This document shows, piece after piece, positions 16,385 to 24,826 of a stretch of 64,000 nucleotides of DNA. The notes under the pieces are model-generated. The model had not been told where the DNA came from and searched no databases. It saw only the letters and a list, made by a program, of their open reading frames with translations. How positions within the stretch are numbered: position 1 is the first letter of the stretch; every line of letters begins with the position of its first letter. The stretch lies in contig JAIXWR010000023.1 of the NCBI GenBank assembly GCA_027491155.1, positions 1-64,000 on the forward strand. Reading direction: 5' to 3'. The stretch is from Verrucomicrobiaceae bacterium (GTDB taxonomy: Bacteria > Verrucomicrobiota > Verrucomicrobiia > Verrucomicrobiales > Akkermansiaceae). Position numbers and translations under genes: made by a program.

Positions 16385-17932
16385 TCACCCCGCGTCGTCG
16401 ATCACGACCTCGAGGCCGAAGACCTGCTCGAAGAGATCGCCTTTCGAGGCCATGGCGAGTCGCTCGACGGCGGCGTCGGTAACGCCGGGGAGGACGAGGC
16501 GGAGGCGGCGTTCGTCGCGGTGGAGGACGATTTCGTGGACGCGCTGGTCGTGGGTCCGTTCGAGGGCGTCGGCGACGCGGAGGATGGCGGAGAGCTTGGC
16601 GACGCGGATGCGGTCGGCGGTGTCGAGGTCGCGGTAGTTCGGGTGGTCGATCCGCGGGCCGGAGTGGCGGTGGTAGCGGGAGACCAGCGCGATCATGGTG
16701 ATGTCGAGGCGGTCGAGCCCGAAGATCTCGCTGTTGAGGATGATGTATTCGGAGTGCTTGTGGTGGGCTCGCGGGCTGACGAAGGTGCCGACCTCGTGGA
16801 GGATGGCGGCGACTTGCAGCAGCATGGCATCGTGGCGGGTCATGCCGTGCAGGTCCTGGAGGCGGGTGAAGAGGTGGTCACAGATTTTCGCGACGTGTTC
16901 GCCGTGGCGCGGGTCGGACTGGTAGCGCAGGGCGAGGATGCGGGCGGAGCGGAGGACCTCGGCATTGAGGGTGCCGGCGAGGCTGCCGGAGATGAGGAGG
17001 TCCTGAAGGATGCCCTGTTCGTAGTCGCTCGACGGGATGTGGAGTTCCTTGAGGCCGAAGGTTTCGGCGATGGCGAGGTTGGTCTCCAGCGCGGGCAGCA
17101 TGGCCTCGGCGGTCTGGTAGTCGATCTGGAAGCGGGTGACCAGGTCGAGGTCGCTCATCTGCGAGGCTTCGAGCGCGACCTTTTTCAGGGCCTTGGTGGT
17201 GACGGCGGTGCTGGCCTTCGAAAGGTAGCGGGCGATCTGCTGGATCTCGTAGCCGATGACGACGAGGGCATCGAGCTGGACGTCGTGGTAGTCGAAGCGC
17301 ATCTGGGCGAGGTTGCCCGAGGTGTGCTCGCGGATGACGCGGAGCATCGCGGGGCCTTCGGCGTGGGAGCCATCGGTCGCCTCGCGGGTGCGGTGGGTGC
17401 CGAGGCGGTAGCTGGTGTAGCGGCTGATCGCGCCGTCCTGGAAGAGCAGGGCGCGGGTGTTGCCGGGGCCGACGTGGACGACCAGCGTGCAGTGGCGCTT
17501 CATTGCCGGCGTGTCTTTCAAGCGGCGGCGGGTCTTGAGGTAGATCAGGCGGGTCATCTCGCCGTCGTCGATCGGGTTGATCGACAGCCCGCAGGCGATG
17601 CGGATGCGGTTAAGGAAGACGTCGTGGTTGGTGGCTTCGATCAGGATGTTGGTGGCGACCGCGCGGGTGACCCGGCGGGCGTCGGCCCCGTATTCGCCGA
17701 GGGCGGTCTGGTAGTCCTTGAGGATGGCGACGATGCGCTCGGTGGTTTCCGCGCTGACGCTGCCGTGGCGGAAGACGTCGCGGGCGAGCGGGGCGGGCTG
17801 CTCGAGGAAATCGACCGCCCGGTGGGTGCCGTCGGCGAGCGTCTCGGCGACCAGCAGCGAGACCGAACTGGCGCCGACATGGATCGCGGTCACGAGGGTT
17901 CCGGCGGGGTCGGCGGAGAGCGTGTCAGGCAT
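16385..17932 (-). CDS. Ppx/GppA-family phosphatase with C-terminal HD domain (exopolyphosphatase-like)
   Basis: A 515-residue cytoplasmic protein. The first 310 residues follow the Ppx/GppA ASKHA fold: a phosphate loop near VTAIHVGASSVSLLVAE and a second loop near HVGPGNTRALLF. About 330-500 is an HD-type domain (ILHEVGTFVSPRAHHKHSEYII, near 375-395, then HPNYRDL and ILRVADALERTHDQRV). The family degrades polyphosphate or removes the 5' phosphate of pppGpp. Directly upstream of ppk1 it forms a degradation/synthesis pair, so exopolyphosphatase is the likelier role. The usual glycine-rich phosphate loop DxGSNS is varied here to HVGASS, so activity should not be taken for granted. Confidence 0.82.
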   Translation of the reverse strand: MPDTLSADPAGTLVTAIHVGASSVSLLVAETLADGTHRAVDFLEQPAPLARDVFRHGSVSAETTERIVAILKDYQTALGEYGADARRVTRAVATNILIEATNHDVFLNRIRIACGLSINPIDDGEMTRLIYLKTRRRLKDTPAMKRHCTLVVHVGPGNTRALLFQDGAISRYTSYRLGTHRTREATDGSHAEGPAMLRVIREHTSGNLAQMRFDYHDVQLDALVVIGYEIQQIARYLSKASTAVTTKALKKVALEASQMSDLDLVTRFQIDYQTAEAMLPALETNLAIAETFGLKELHIPSSDYEQGILQDLLISGSLAGTLNAEVLRSARILALRYQSDPRHGEHVAKICDHLFTRLQDLHGMTRHDAMLLQVAAILHEVGTFVSPRAHHKHSEYIILNSEIFGLDRLDITMIALVSRYHRHSGPRIDHPNYRDLDTADRIRVAKLSAILRVADALERTHDQRVHEIVLHRDERRLRLVLPGVTDAAVERLAMASKGDLFEQVFGLEVVIDDAG

Positions 17933-18028
17933 CGCCGGAGACTGGCTGGAGGGGTGGCGCTTTCAATGAAGAAAGTGTCGGCAGGGGGCTGGCGGACGGG
18001 ACTTGGGAGCGGAGCGAGCTTGCCTTAT

Positions 18029-18043
18029 TGATAACCGTTCTCA
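18029..18043. promoter_or_regulatory. Fur-box-like inverted repeat upstream of the giant CotH gene
   Basis: TGATAACCGTTCTCA is a 7-1-7 inverted repeat with one mismatch between the arms and matches the Fur-family pattern TGATAATnATTATCA at most positions. It lies 66 bases before ATG 18109 and in the divergent region shared with the phosphatase gene. Similarity is by eye only. Confidence 0.35.
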
Positions 18044-18046
18044 ATG

Positions 18047-18061
18047 GTAACGATTCGTTAC
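18047..18061. promoter_or_regulatory. Perfect 15-base palindrome upstream of the giant CotH gene
   Basis: GTAACGATTCGTTAC is a perfect 7-1-7 palindrome, three bases after the Fur-like site and 47 bases before ATG 18109. The form is that of a dimeric repressor operator. No regulator is identified. Confidence 0.4.
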
Positions 18062-18108
18062 GGACCGGCCCTTGCAGGAATGTGACGGAAACGTTTCAGA
18101 TTCCGCCG

Positions 18109-21100
18109 ATGCGCTACGGAAGGATTCTTATGCTGTTCGGGGTCGCCGCCGGACAGGCGGTCGCGGACGTCCAACTGAACGAGTTTCTTGCGGCCAACAC
18201 CCAGGCGCATGCCGACGTGGTGGACTTCGAGGACTATCCGGACTGGATCGAGCTGAAGAACACGACCGGATCGCCGATCAACCTTTCCGGTTACTACCTC
18301 AGCGACGACCTCTTGAAGCCCTTCAAGTGGCCGTTTCCTTCGACCGCCAGCATCGCGGCGAACGGCTTCCTGCTGGTATGGGCGGACGGACACGATGCCA
18401 TCCCGGGCCAATCGCGGCCGCGCGGCTACTGGCCATGGCGCAATTTCACGACCGAGGGCTACCACACGAACTTCTCGCTTTCCTCCGACGGCGAGGCGCT
18501 GGTGCTGACCAAGGCGACCGGGCTTGCCACCACCACGCTGGTGCATGCGGCGGTGCCGGCACCGGTCGCCCCGGCCACCGTGGCGGTGTGGAAGTACCTG
18601 GACAACGGCAGCAACCAGAGCACCCAGTGGCGGGCCCGGACTTTCGATGATTCGGCGTGGGCGTCCGGTCCCGCGGAACTGGGCTATGCCGACAGTCCGG
18701 CCACCCCGGTTTCCTTCGGGCCGAATTCCGCCTCGAAGTACATCACCACCTACTTCCGGCACACCTTCCAGGTCGCGGATCCGGGGCTGATCGCCAGCCT
18801 CAGCCTCAAGCTGCTGGTGGACGACGGCGCGGTGGTCTACCTCAACGGCGAGGAGGTCGTCCGCAAGAACCTGCCGGCCGGCGAGATCAGCCATCTCACC
18901 CTGGCAAGCCTGGCGGTGGGCGGGACCGACGAATCCACCTTCACGACCTTCAATCTCCCCGCCAGCGGCCTGCTGCCCGGGGACAACGTGCTGGCGGTGG
19001 AAGTCCACCAGAGCGCTCCCAACAGCAGCGACCTGAGCTTCGACCTCGGCCTCACGGCCACGACCTTCTCCTCGTCGACGACTCTGGATTCGCTGACCTA
19101 CACGACCCAGGTGGACGACGTTTCGCGGGGGAGGAACCCGTCCTTCAACTCGCAGTGGGTGAACTTCGCGGTGCCGACGCCCGGCGCGGCCAACAGCGGG
19201 ACGACGGTGCCCGATCTCCGCGTGCCCGGCGTTCCGACCACCGTATCGCTGGACAGCGGTTTTTATGGCACGCCGCAGAGCGTCAGCCTGAGTTCGGCCT
19301 CGGGGGACATCCGCTACACCCTCGACGGCAGTTTGCCGCAGATCACCTCGCCGCAGTATTCCGCGCCGCTTTCGATCAGCGCGACGAAGGTGCTGCGGGC
19401 GCGGGTCTTCCAGAGCGGCAAGCCGCCGGGACCGGTCGAGACCCGGACCTATTTCATCGGCGAGACCCCGGGGAACCTGCCGGTGGTGTCGGTGGTCGCG
19501 GATCCCGACGCCCTGTTCGGCGCGCAGAAGGGGATCTACTACAACCAGCACGAACCGCTGGTGAGCAGCACCTCGAACTCGGCGCTGGGATTAAGGGATG
19601 TCTACAAGGGCAAGGACGCGCCGGGCAGCCTCGAGTTCTTCGAACCGGGCGGCGCGCAAGGGTTCCAGGTGAACGGAGGGTTCCGGATCGGCGGCGAGAA
19701 CAACTGGGTGCACGGCCAGCGCGCGCTGAACTTCGCGCTGCGGGGGAAGTATGGCGACGACGAGATCAAATATGACGTTTTCCCCGGCTCCCGCATCCCC
19801 CTTCACACCGGGCTCACCCTGCGCGACGGCGGTGACAACTGGGCCACCGACATGCTGCGCGACGGCATGTGGCCGTTCATCGCCGAAGGGCGGATGAAGG
19901 TGGACACCTCCGACTACCGGCCGTCGGTCGTTTTCATCAACGGATCCTACTGGGGCATCCACGACATCCGCCCGCGCTGGGACGACAAATGGTTCTTCGA
20001 GCACAAGCGGGTCAATCCGGACGACGTCGATCACCTCCTCTACGGCCACGTCGACTCGACCGCCGTTTCGCTGGGCATCGAGGGCGGCAATGCCGATGAC
20101 TGGCTCGACCTGCTGGCTTTCCTCAACGGCAACGACCTGACGCAGCCGGCGAACTATGCTTTCGCCGAATCGCGGATCGACATCGACAGCTTCATCGACT
20201 TCGTGGTCGCCGAGTCCTACGCGATCAACATCAGCTGGGAGCACAACCGCGAGTTCTGGCGCGAGCGCAAGCCGGGATCCAAATGGCGGTGGTTCCTGCC
20301 CGACATGGACCGGACCTTCAACAGCTCCTCGCTGACGACCAGCGTGCTCAACGGGATGCTGACCAACGACGAGGTGCTGGTGCGTCTCAAGACGAACACC
20401 ACCTTCAAGAACCGCCTCGCCCAGCGCTTCGCCGCGCACGTGGCATCGACCTTCAAGCCGGCGCGGATCAACGGGATCGTCGACCAGATGGCGGCGGAGA
20501 CGGAAGCGGAGATCCCGCGCCACGTCGCCCGCTGGGCGTCCTACAACGGGACCACGGTGACGGACCGTGCCAACGGCATCCAGGGCGTGAAGGATTTCAT
20601 GGCCGCCCGCGACGCCAACGTCCACGCCGAGCTGCAGGCCCGGCTCGGGGTGGCCGCGCCGGTGAACCTGACGCTCGGCGTCGACAGCCCGGCCGGCGGC
20701 CGGGTGCTGGTCTGCGGGGTGCCGGTCGAGCCGGGAGTGGTCAGGATGTTCCCGAACATCGCCTTCGACCTGATCGCCGAAGCCGCGCCGGGTTACACCT
20801 TCACCGGTTGGACCGGGACCGCCGGCGGGGCCGCGACGACCGTCACGCTGACCGGTGCCACCGCCATCACCGCGAATTTCGTGCCGTCCGGCGAAACGGT
20901 GACCGGCGGAACGCTTGCCGCCAACACCACCTTCAACCTCGCGGGTTCGCCCTACACGCTGAGCGGGGACCTGATCGTGCCGCCGGGGCTGACCCTGACC
21001 CTCGCGGCCGGGGTGGAACTGAGGATGCCGGAGGGCCGGAACATCCGCGTCCAGGGCTCGCTTCAGGTCCAGGGCACGGCGCTGCAGCCGGTCCAGATCA

Positions 21101-23388
21101 CCGGTCGCGACGGCGCCACGTGGGGCGGGATCAGCTTCGAAACGCCCGCCGTTCCCAGCAACCTGGCCCACCTGAGAATCCGCGGCGCTTCCCGCGGGCA
21201 TGATCCGACGGTCTATCCGTATGCCATCTCGGGGCTCAACGCGACGCTCGTGATGGACTACCTCGACATCGACGATTCCGAGGGACCCGTCTTCACCCGC
21301 GGCGGATCGACCATCCTGCGCAACAGCCGTCTCCGCACGCCCTACACCGGGGATTGCATCAACGTGAAGGGCGGCTACGCGGAGACCCGGGACTGCGTCT
21401 TCATGGGCAACAACGCGCCCGACACCGATGCCATCGACTACGACGGCGTCACCGGCGGGATCATCGCCAACAACCGAATCTACCGCTTCCAGGGGCCGAA
21501 CAGCGACGGGGTGGACGTCGGCGAGGAATGTTCGAACCTCGTGGTCGAGGGCAACCTGATCTACTTCAACTCCGACAAAGGCTTCTCGGTCGGGCAAGGT
21601 TCCACCGTCACCATCCGCCGCAACCTGGTGGTCGGCTGCACGCTCGGGGTCGGCGTCAAGGACAGCGGGTCGGTGGCCACGATCGACCAGAACACCTTCG
21701 TCGACTGCGGCAAGGGCGTGGACGTCTATGAAAAGAACTTCGGATCCGGCGGCGGCACGGCGAACGTCGAGAACACGATCTTCTCCCGCTGCACGGGAGG
21801 CACGGTGTCCGCGGACGCCCTGTCGGACGCCACGGTGATTTTCTCGCTGTCCGACACGGTCGCGATGAGCGGCAACGGCAATCAGCTGTCCGACCCGAAG
21901 TTCGTGGACCCCTCGGTGCTGAACTTCCAGCTCCGTCCGGATTCGCCCGCCATCAACGCCGGGCGCCTGGGGCATGCGCCGGATCCCGACGGCAGCCGCG
22001 CCGACATCGGCGCCCTCTACGTCTACTCCCCGGCCCACTATCCTTTCGTCATCGGCGACACGGTCGTGATCGAGGAGGTCTTCGCCAATTCCGGGACCGA
22101 ACCGGACTGGATCGAGCTCCACAACCGTTCGTCCGCGGCGATCGACATCGGCGGCTGGTTCCTCAGCGACAGCGCGGCGAACCTCGCGAAATACCGGATC
22201 CCGGCCGGCACGGTGATCCCGGCCGGCGGCTACCTGGTGTTCGACGAGGACCAGCATTTCGGCACCGCGAGCATCGATCCGGGCCGCATCGCGCCCTTCG
22301 GGCTGAGCGAGGCGGGCGAGACGGTTTACCTGAGTTCGGCGGTCAACGACGAGATCACCGACTACCAGGCCAGGGAGGATTTCGGGGCCTCGCTCGAGGG
22401 CGAGGCGCTCGGGAACTACTACAAGCCTGGTAGCGGCACCTGGAACTTCGTGGCGCTGGTCGCACCCACGCCCGGAGCCCGGAACCGCGGGCCGAGGATC
22501 GGACCGGTGGTCATTTCCGAAGTGAACTACCAGCCCGGCGGGCACGCGGACTCGGAGTATTTCGAGCTGCTCAACATCTCGGACCAGCCGGTGGCGCTTT
22601 ACGACTCCCTGAAAGGCGCGGCCTGGCGGATCACCGACGGGATCGACCACGAGTTTCCCTCCGTGAACCCGATCGTGATGGCGTCCGGCGAGCGGATCAT
22701 CCTCACCAAGAGCGTGACGCGGTTCAACGCCGCCTTCAACCCGCCGCCCGGGACGCGGGTCTTCGAGTGGACCGCGGGGCGGCTGTCGAACGAGGGCGAG
22801 CAGGTCCAGATTGCCCGTCCCGCCGGGGTCGACGGCGCGAACGTGCGCCAGTTCGCCCGGGTGGACCGGGTGGGTTACGAGATTTCGAGTCCCTGGCCCG
22901 CCACCGCGGCCGGCGGCGGGCCTTCGCTGACCAAGGTCGCGGAGGAGGAATACGGCAACGACTTCGTCAACTGGATCGCCGCGACGCCGAATCCCGGGGC
23001 GGGAGCGCCCGGCACCTCGTTCGCCTCGTGGATCGGCGCCTCCGGCCTGCCGGCCGGCGACCGCGATCCGGACGATGATTCCGACGGGGACGGGCGGTCG
23101 AACTTCGTGGAATACGCCCTGGGTTCCTCCGTTTCCGTGCGGGATTCCGGGGCACCGTTCCAGATGGTGTTCAGCGGGGGCGAGGTGGTGTTCGATTACG
23201 CCTTCCGCACCGACCGCCCGGGCGCGGTGGTCGCGATCGAGCATTCGTCCGGCCTCGGCAGCTGGGAACGGGTGGACAGCAGCGCGGTCTCGCTTTCCTC
23301 GGGCTTCCAGAACCGGCGTGCCGGGATGAGCGTGGCCGGGCGTCCCCGCGGCTTCTTCCGGCTTTCCGTGACGGAATCGGCACCCTGA
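18109..23388 (+). CDS. Giant secreted lamin-tail/CotH-kinase surface protein
   Basis: A 1759-residue secreted mosaic; signal peptide at 1-19. In order: a lamin-tail domain (about 20-370) split by a jelly-roll-like insert (160-330, VWKYLDNGSN to VDDGAVVYLNGEEV); a chitobiase C-terminal-type domain (378-450, IRYTLDGSLPQ); a CotH kinase-like domain (455-845) with FLPDMDRTF as the likely metal-binding block; an InlB-type beta repeat (855-928, GYTFTGWTGTAGG); a right-handed beta-helix (931-1298); two more lamin-tail domains (1318-1458, 1465-1638); and an acidic, calcium-binding-like stretch (DPDDDSDGDGRSNFVEYALG) leading into the C-terminal domain common on Verrucomicrobiota exported proteins. ATG 18109 is chosen for the signal peptide. 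CotH proteins can phosphorylate secreted proteins; the target here is unknown. Confidence 0.88.
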   Translation: MRYGRILMLFGVAAGQAVADVQLNEFLAANTQAHADVVDFEDYPDWIELKNTTGSPINLSGYYLSDDLLKPFKWPFPSTASIAANGFLLVWADGHDAIPGQSRPRGYWPWRNFTTEGYHTNFSLSSDGEALVLTKATGLATTTLVHAAVPAPVAPATVAVWKYLDNGSNQSTQWRARTFDDSAWASGPAELGYADSPATPVSFGPNSASKYITTYFRHTFQVADPGLIASLSLKLLVDDGAVVYLNGEEVVRKNLPAGEISHLTLASLAVGGTDESTFTTFNLPASGLLPGDNVLAVEVHQSAPNSSDLSFDLGLTATTFSSSTTLDSLTYTTQVDDVSRGRNPSFNSQWVNFAVPTPGAANSGTTVPDLRVPGVPTTVSLDSGFYGTPQSVSLSSASGDIRYTLDGSLPQITSPQYSAPLSISATKVLRARVFQSGKPPGPVETRTYFIGETPGNLPVVSVVADPDALFGAQKGIYYNQHEPLVSSTSNSALGLRDVYKGKDAPGSLEFFEPGGAQGFQVNGGFRIGGENNWVHGQRALNFALRGKYGDDEIKYDVFPGSRIPLHTGLTLRDGGDNWATDMLRDGMWPFIAEGRMKVDTSDYRPSVVFINGSYWGIHDIRPRWDDKWFFEHKRVNPDDVDHLLYGHVDSTAVSLGIEGGNADDWLDLLAFLNGNDLTQPANYAFAESRIDIDSFIDFVVAESYAINISWEHNREFWRERKPGSKWRWFLPDMDRTFNSSSLTTSVLNGMLTNDEVLVRLKTNTTFKNRLAQRFAAHVASTFKPARINGIVDQMAAETEAEIPRHVARWASYNGTTVTDRANGIQGVKDFMAARDANVHAELQARLGVAAPVNLTLGVDSPAGGRVLVCGVPVEPGVVRMFPNIAFDLIAEAAPGYTFTGWTGTAGGAATTVTLTGATAITANFVPSGETVTGGTLAANTTFNLAGSPYTLSGDLIVPPGLTLTLAAGVELRMPEGRNIRVQGSLQVQGTALQPVQITGRDGATWGGISFETPAVPSNLAHLRIRGASRGHDPTVYPYAISGLNATLVMDYLDIDDSEGPVFTRGGSTILRNSRLRTPYTGDCINVKGGYAETRDCVFMGNNAPDTDAIDYDGVTGGIIANNRIYRFQGPNSDGVDVGEECSNLVVEGNLIYFNSDKGFSVGQGSTVTIRRNLVVGCTLGVGVKDSGSVATIDQNTFVDCGKGVDVYEKNFGSGGGTANVENTIFSRCTGGTVSADALSDATVIFSLSDTVAMSGNGNQLSDPKFVDPSVLNFQLRPDSPAINAGRLGHAPDPDGSRADIGALYVYSPAHYPFVIGDTVVIEEVFANSGTEPDWIELHNRSSAAIDIGGWFLSDSAANLAKYRIPAGTVIPAGGYLVFDEDQHFGTASIDPGRIAPFGLSEAGETVYLSSAVNDEITDYQAREDFGASLEGEALGNYYKPGSGTWNFVALVAPTPGARNRGPRIGPVVISEVNYQPGGHADSEYFELLNISDQPVALYDSLKGAAWRITDGIDHEFPSVNPIVMASGERIILTKSVTRFNAAFNPPPGTRVFEWTAGRLSNEGEQVQIARPAGVDGANVRQFARVDRVGYEISSPWPATAAGGGPSLTKVAEEEYGNDFVNWIAATPNPGAGAPGTSFASWIGASGLPAGDRDPDDDSDGDGRSNFVEYALGSSVSVRDSGAPFQMVFSGGEVVFDYAFRTDRPGAVVAIEHSSGLGSWERVDSSAVSLSSGFQNRRAGMSVAGRPRGFFRLSVTESAP

Positions 23389-23436
23389 CGACTCGATGCT
23401 TGCCAGTCCCGCGGGCTGCCCGGAACATGCGCGCCG

Positions 23437-24258
23437 ATGAAGATCGGCGAAGCGTTGAAGCATTACCGGGTGGAACCCGGGACGAAGGTCGTGCTCGGCT
23501 CGATCGATGCCGGGGAATGTTCCCTGTTTGCCGGCGGCAAGGCCAAGGCCCTGGAGCTTTTCGACGAGTTGCGCGATGAGCTCCAGTCCTTGCAGAAGAT
23601 CCTCTACGCCCAGAACAAGCACCGGATCCTGATCGTCCTGCAGGCGATGGACACCGGCGGGAAGGACGGCTGCGTGAAGCACGTCTTCTCGCGGGTCGAC
23701 CCCCAGGGGGTGCGCGTGAAGGCCTTCAAGAAGCCGAGCGAGGAGGAAGCGGCCCACGATTTCCTGTGGCGGGTCCATCCCCACGTGCCGGGGAACGGCG
23801 AGATCGTGATTTTCAACCGGAGCCACTACGAGGACATCCTGGCCGTGCGGGTGAAGAAGCTCTTTCCCGACGAGGTCTGGCAGCGTCGCTACCGGCATAT
23901 CATCGAGTTCGAGCGGATGCTGGCGGAGGAGGGGACCACGATCGTGAAGATCTTCCTCCATATCTCCAAGGACGAGCAGAAGCGGCGACTGGAGTCCCGC
24001 CTCGCGAACCCGTCGAAGCACTGGAAGCTCAATCCGGACGACCTGAGCGACCGCGCCCGCTGGGAGGAATTCCAGGCGGGTTACGAGGACCTGATCTCCC
24101 GCACCAGCACGGAACAAGCGCCGTGGTTCATCGTGCCGGCGGACCGCAAGTGGTACCGCAACCTGGTCGTCGCGAGGCTGATGGTGGACATCCTGCGCGG
24201 CTTGAAGATGGACTTTCCAAGGCCATCCTGGGATCCCACCGCGGTGGTCATCGAATGA
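23437..24258 (+). CDS. ppk2: Polyphosphate kinase 2 family protein
   Basis: A 273-residue PPK2-family enzyme, which uses polyphosphate to phosphorylate nucleoside mono- or diphosphates (or the reverse). Walker A is MDTGGKDG at 71-78 and the Walker B-like block is FNRSHYEDIL near 126. A lid region (ISKDEQKRRLESRLANPSKH) and the WFIVPADRKWYRNL C-terminal block are typical of one-domain PPK2. Which class (ADP- or AMP-using) cannot be decided by eye. It follows the giant surface-protein gene by 48 bases on the same strand, near ppk1 and the exopolyphosphatase-like gene. The downstream lipoprotein gene overlaps its stop by four bases. Confidence 0.93.
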   Translation: MKIGEALKHYRVEPGTKVVLGSIDAGECSLFAGGKAKALELFDELRDELQSLQKILYAQNKHRILIVLQAMDTGGKDGCVKHVFSRVDPQGVRVKAFKKPSEEEAAHDFLWRVHPHVPGNGEIVIFNRSHYEDILAVRVKKLFPDEVWQRRYRHIIEFERMLAEEGTTIVKIFLHISKDEQKRRLESRLANPSKHWKLNPDDLSDRARWEEFQAGYEDLISRTSTEQAPWFIVPADRKWYRNLVVARLMVDILRGLKMDFPRPSWDPTAVVIE

Positions 24259-24686
24259 GAGGCGTGGACATGGGACGATGGATGAAGGCCGCCTGCGGGA
24301 TTGTTGCCCTGGCGCTTTGCCAGTGCGGCGGCGACGACGGCCCGCCGAAGCCCTTGCCGGAGGAAGAGCAGCTCGATCCCTACCGGTCGCCGATGTCGAT
24401 CCGGATCAACGACGTCATCTATGGACGTGGCAAGCCAGCGGAGATGCTCGCGCAGCTTGCCCTGCTCGGCGTGGGACCGGGGAAGGACTTCGAGGACTTC
24501 AAGGAGGAGTCCGGGATCGACGACTGGTTCGAGATCACCAGTCCGGACGGCGAGACGCGGCAGGTCTCGCTGACCTGCGGCCTTTCGCCGGTGCTCGACG
24601 AGGGCGGGAAGATCACCGTGCTCTACCGCAGCCGAAAGCTCATCGGCGAACGGATGCACGAGGAGATGCGGATCACGCCGGAGTAA
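24255..24686 (+). CDS. Small putative lipoprotein, function unknown
   Basis: A 143-residue protein whose ATG at 24255 overlaps the ppk2 stop (ATGA). In-frame ATGs at 24270 and 24282 would place the hydrophobic signal nearer the N-terminus. The signal ends ALALCQCGG, a passable lipobox with Cys as the modified residue. The mature part is acidic and mixed alpha/beta, with no known motif (INDVIYGRGKPAEMLAQ, LLGVGPGKDFEDFK). Translational coupling to ppk2 suggests co-expression, not shared function. No family was recognised. Confidence 0.6.
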   Translation: MRGVDMGRWMKAACGIVALALCQCGGDDGPPKPLPEEEQLDPYRSPMSIRINDVIYGRGKPAEMLAQLALLGVGPGKDFEDFKEESGIDDWFEITSPDGETRQVSLTCGLSPVLDEGGKITVLYRSRKLIGERMHEEMRITPE

Positions 24687-24738
24687 GATGCCGAACCCGG
24701 GGTGTCGTGGAGCTACCGCAGCGGAAGGGATTCTGTAA

Positions 24739-24763
24739 GGGAGCGTCCCTGCCTCCCGTTTTT
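24739..24763 (+). terminator. Possible intrinsic terminator after the lipoprotein gene
   Basis: GGGAG and CTCCC form a 5-bp stem with a 9-base loop, followed by G and five T. It lies 53 bases after the lipoprotein stop and before the next gene cluster. The stem is short, so the call is tentative. Confidence 0.4.
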
Positions 24764-24826
24764 CATGTTCCGGCAGGAAGTGATTCCGTTTCGGGATCGT
24801 TCCGCGCCTGCATCCTCCTTTAGCTC

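Noticed and set aside
19591-24117. A 4.5-kb open frame antisense to the giant surface protein and ppk2
   Set aside because: Composition is low-information (Arg, Gly, Val, His), no motifs, and it crosses two well-supported genes on the other strand.
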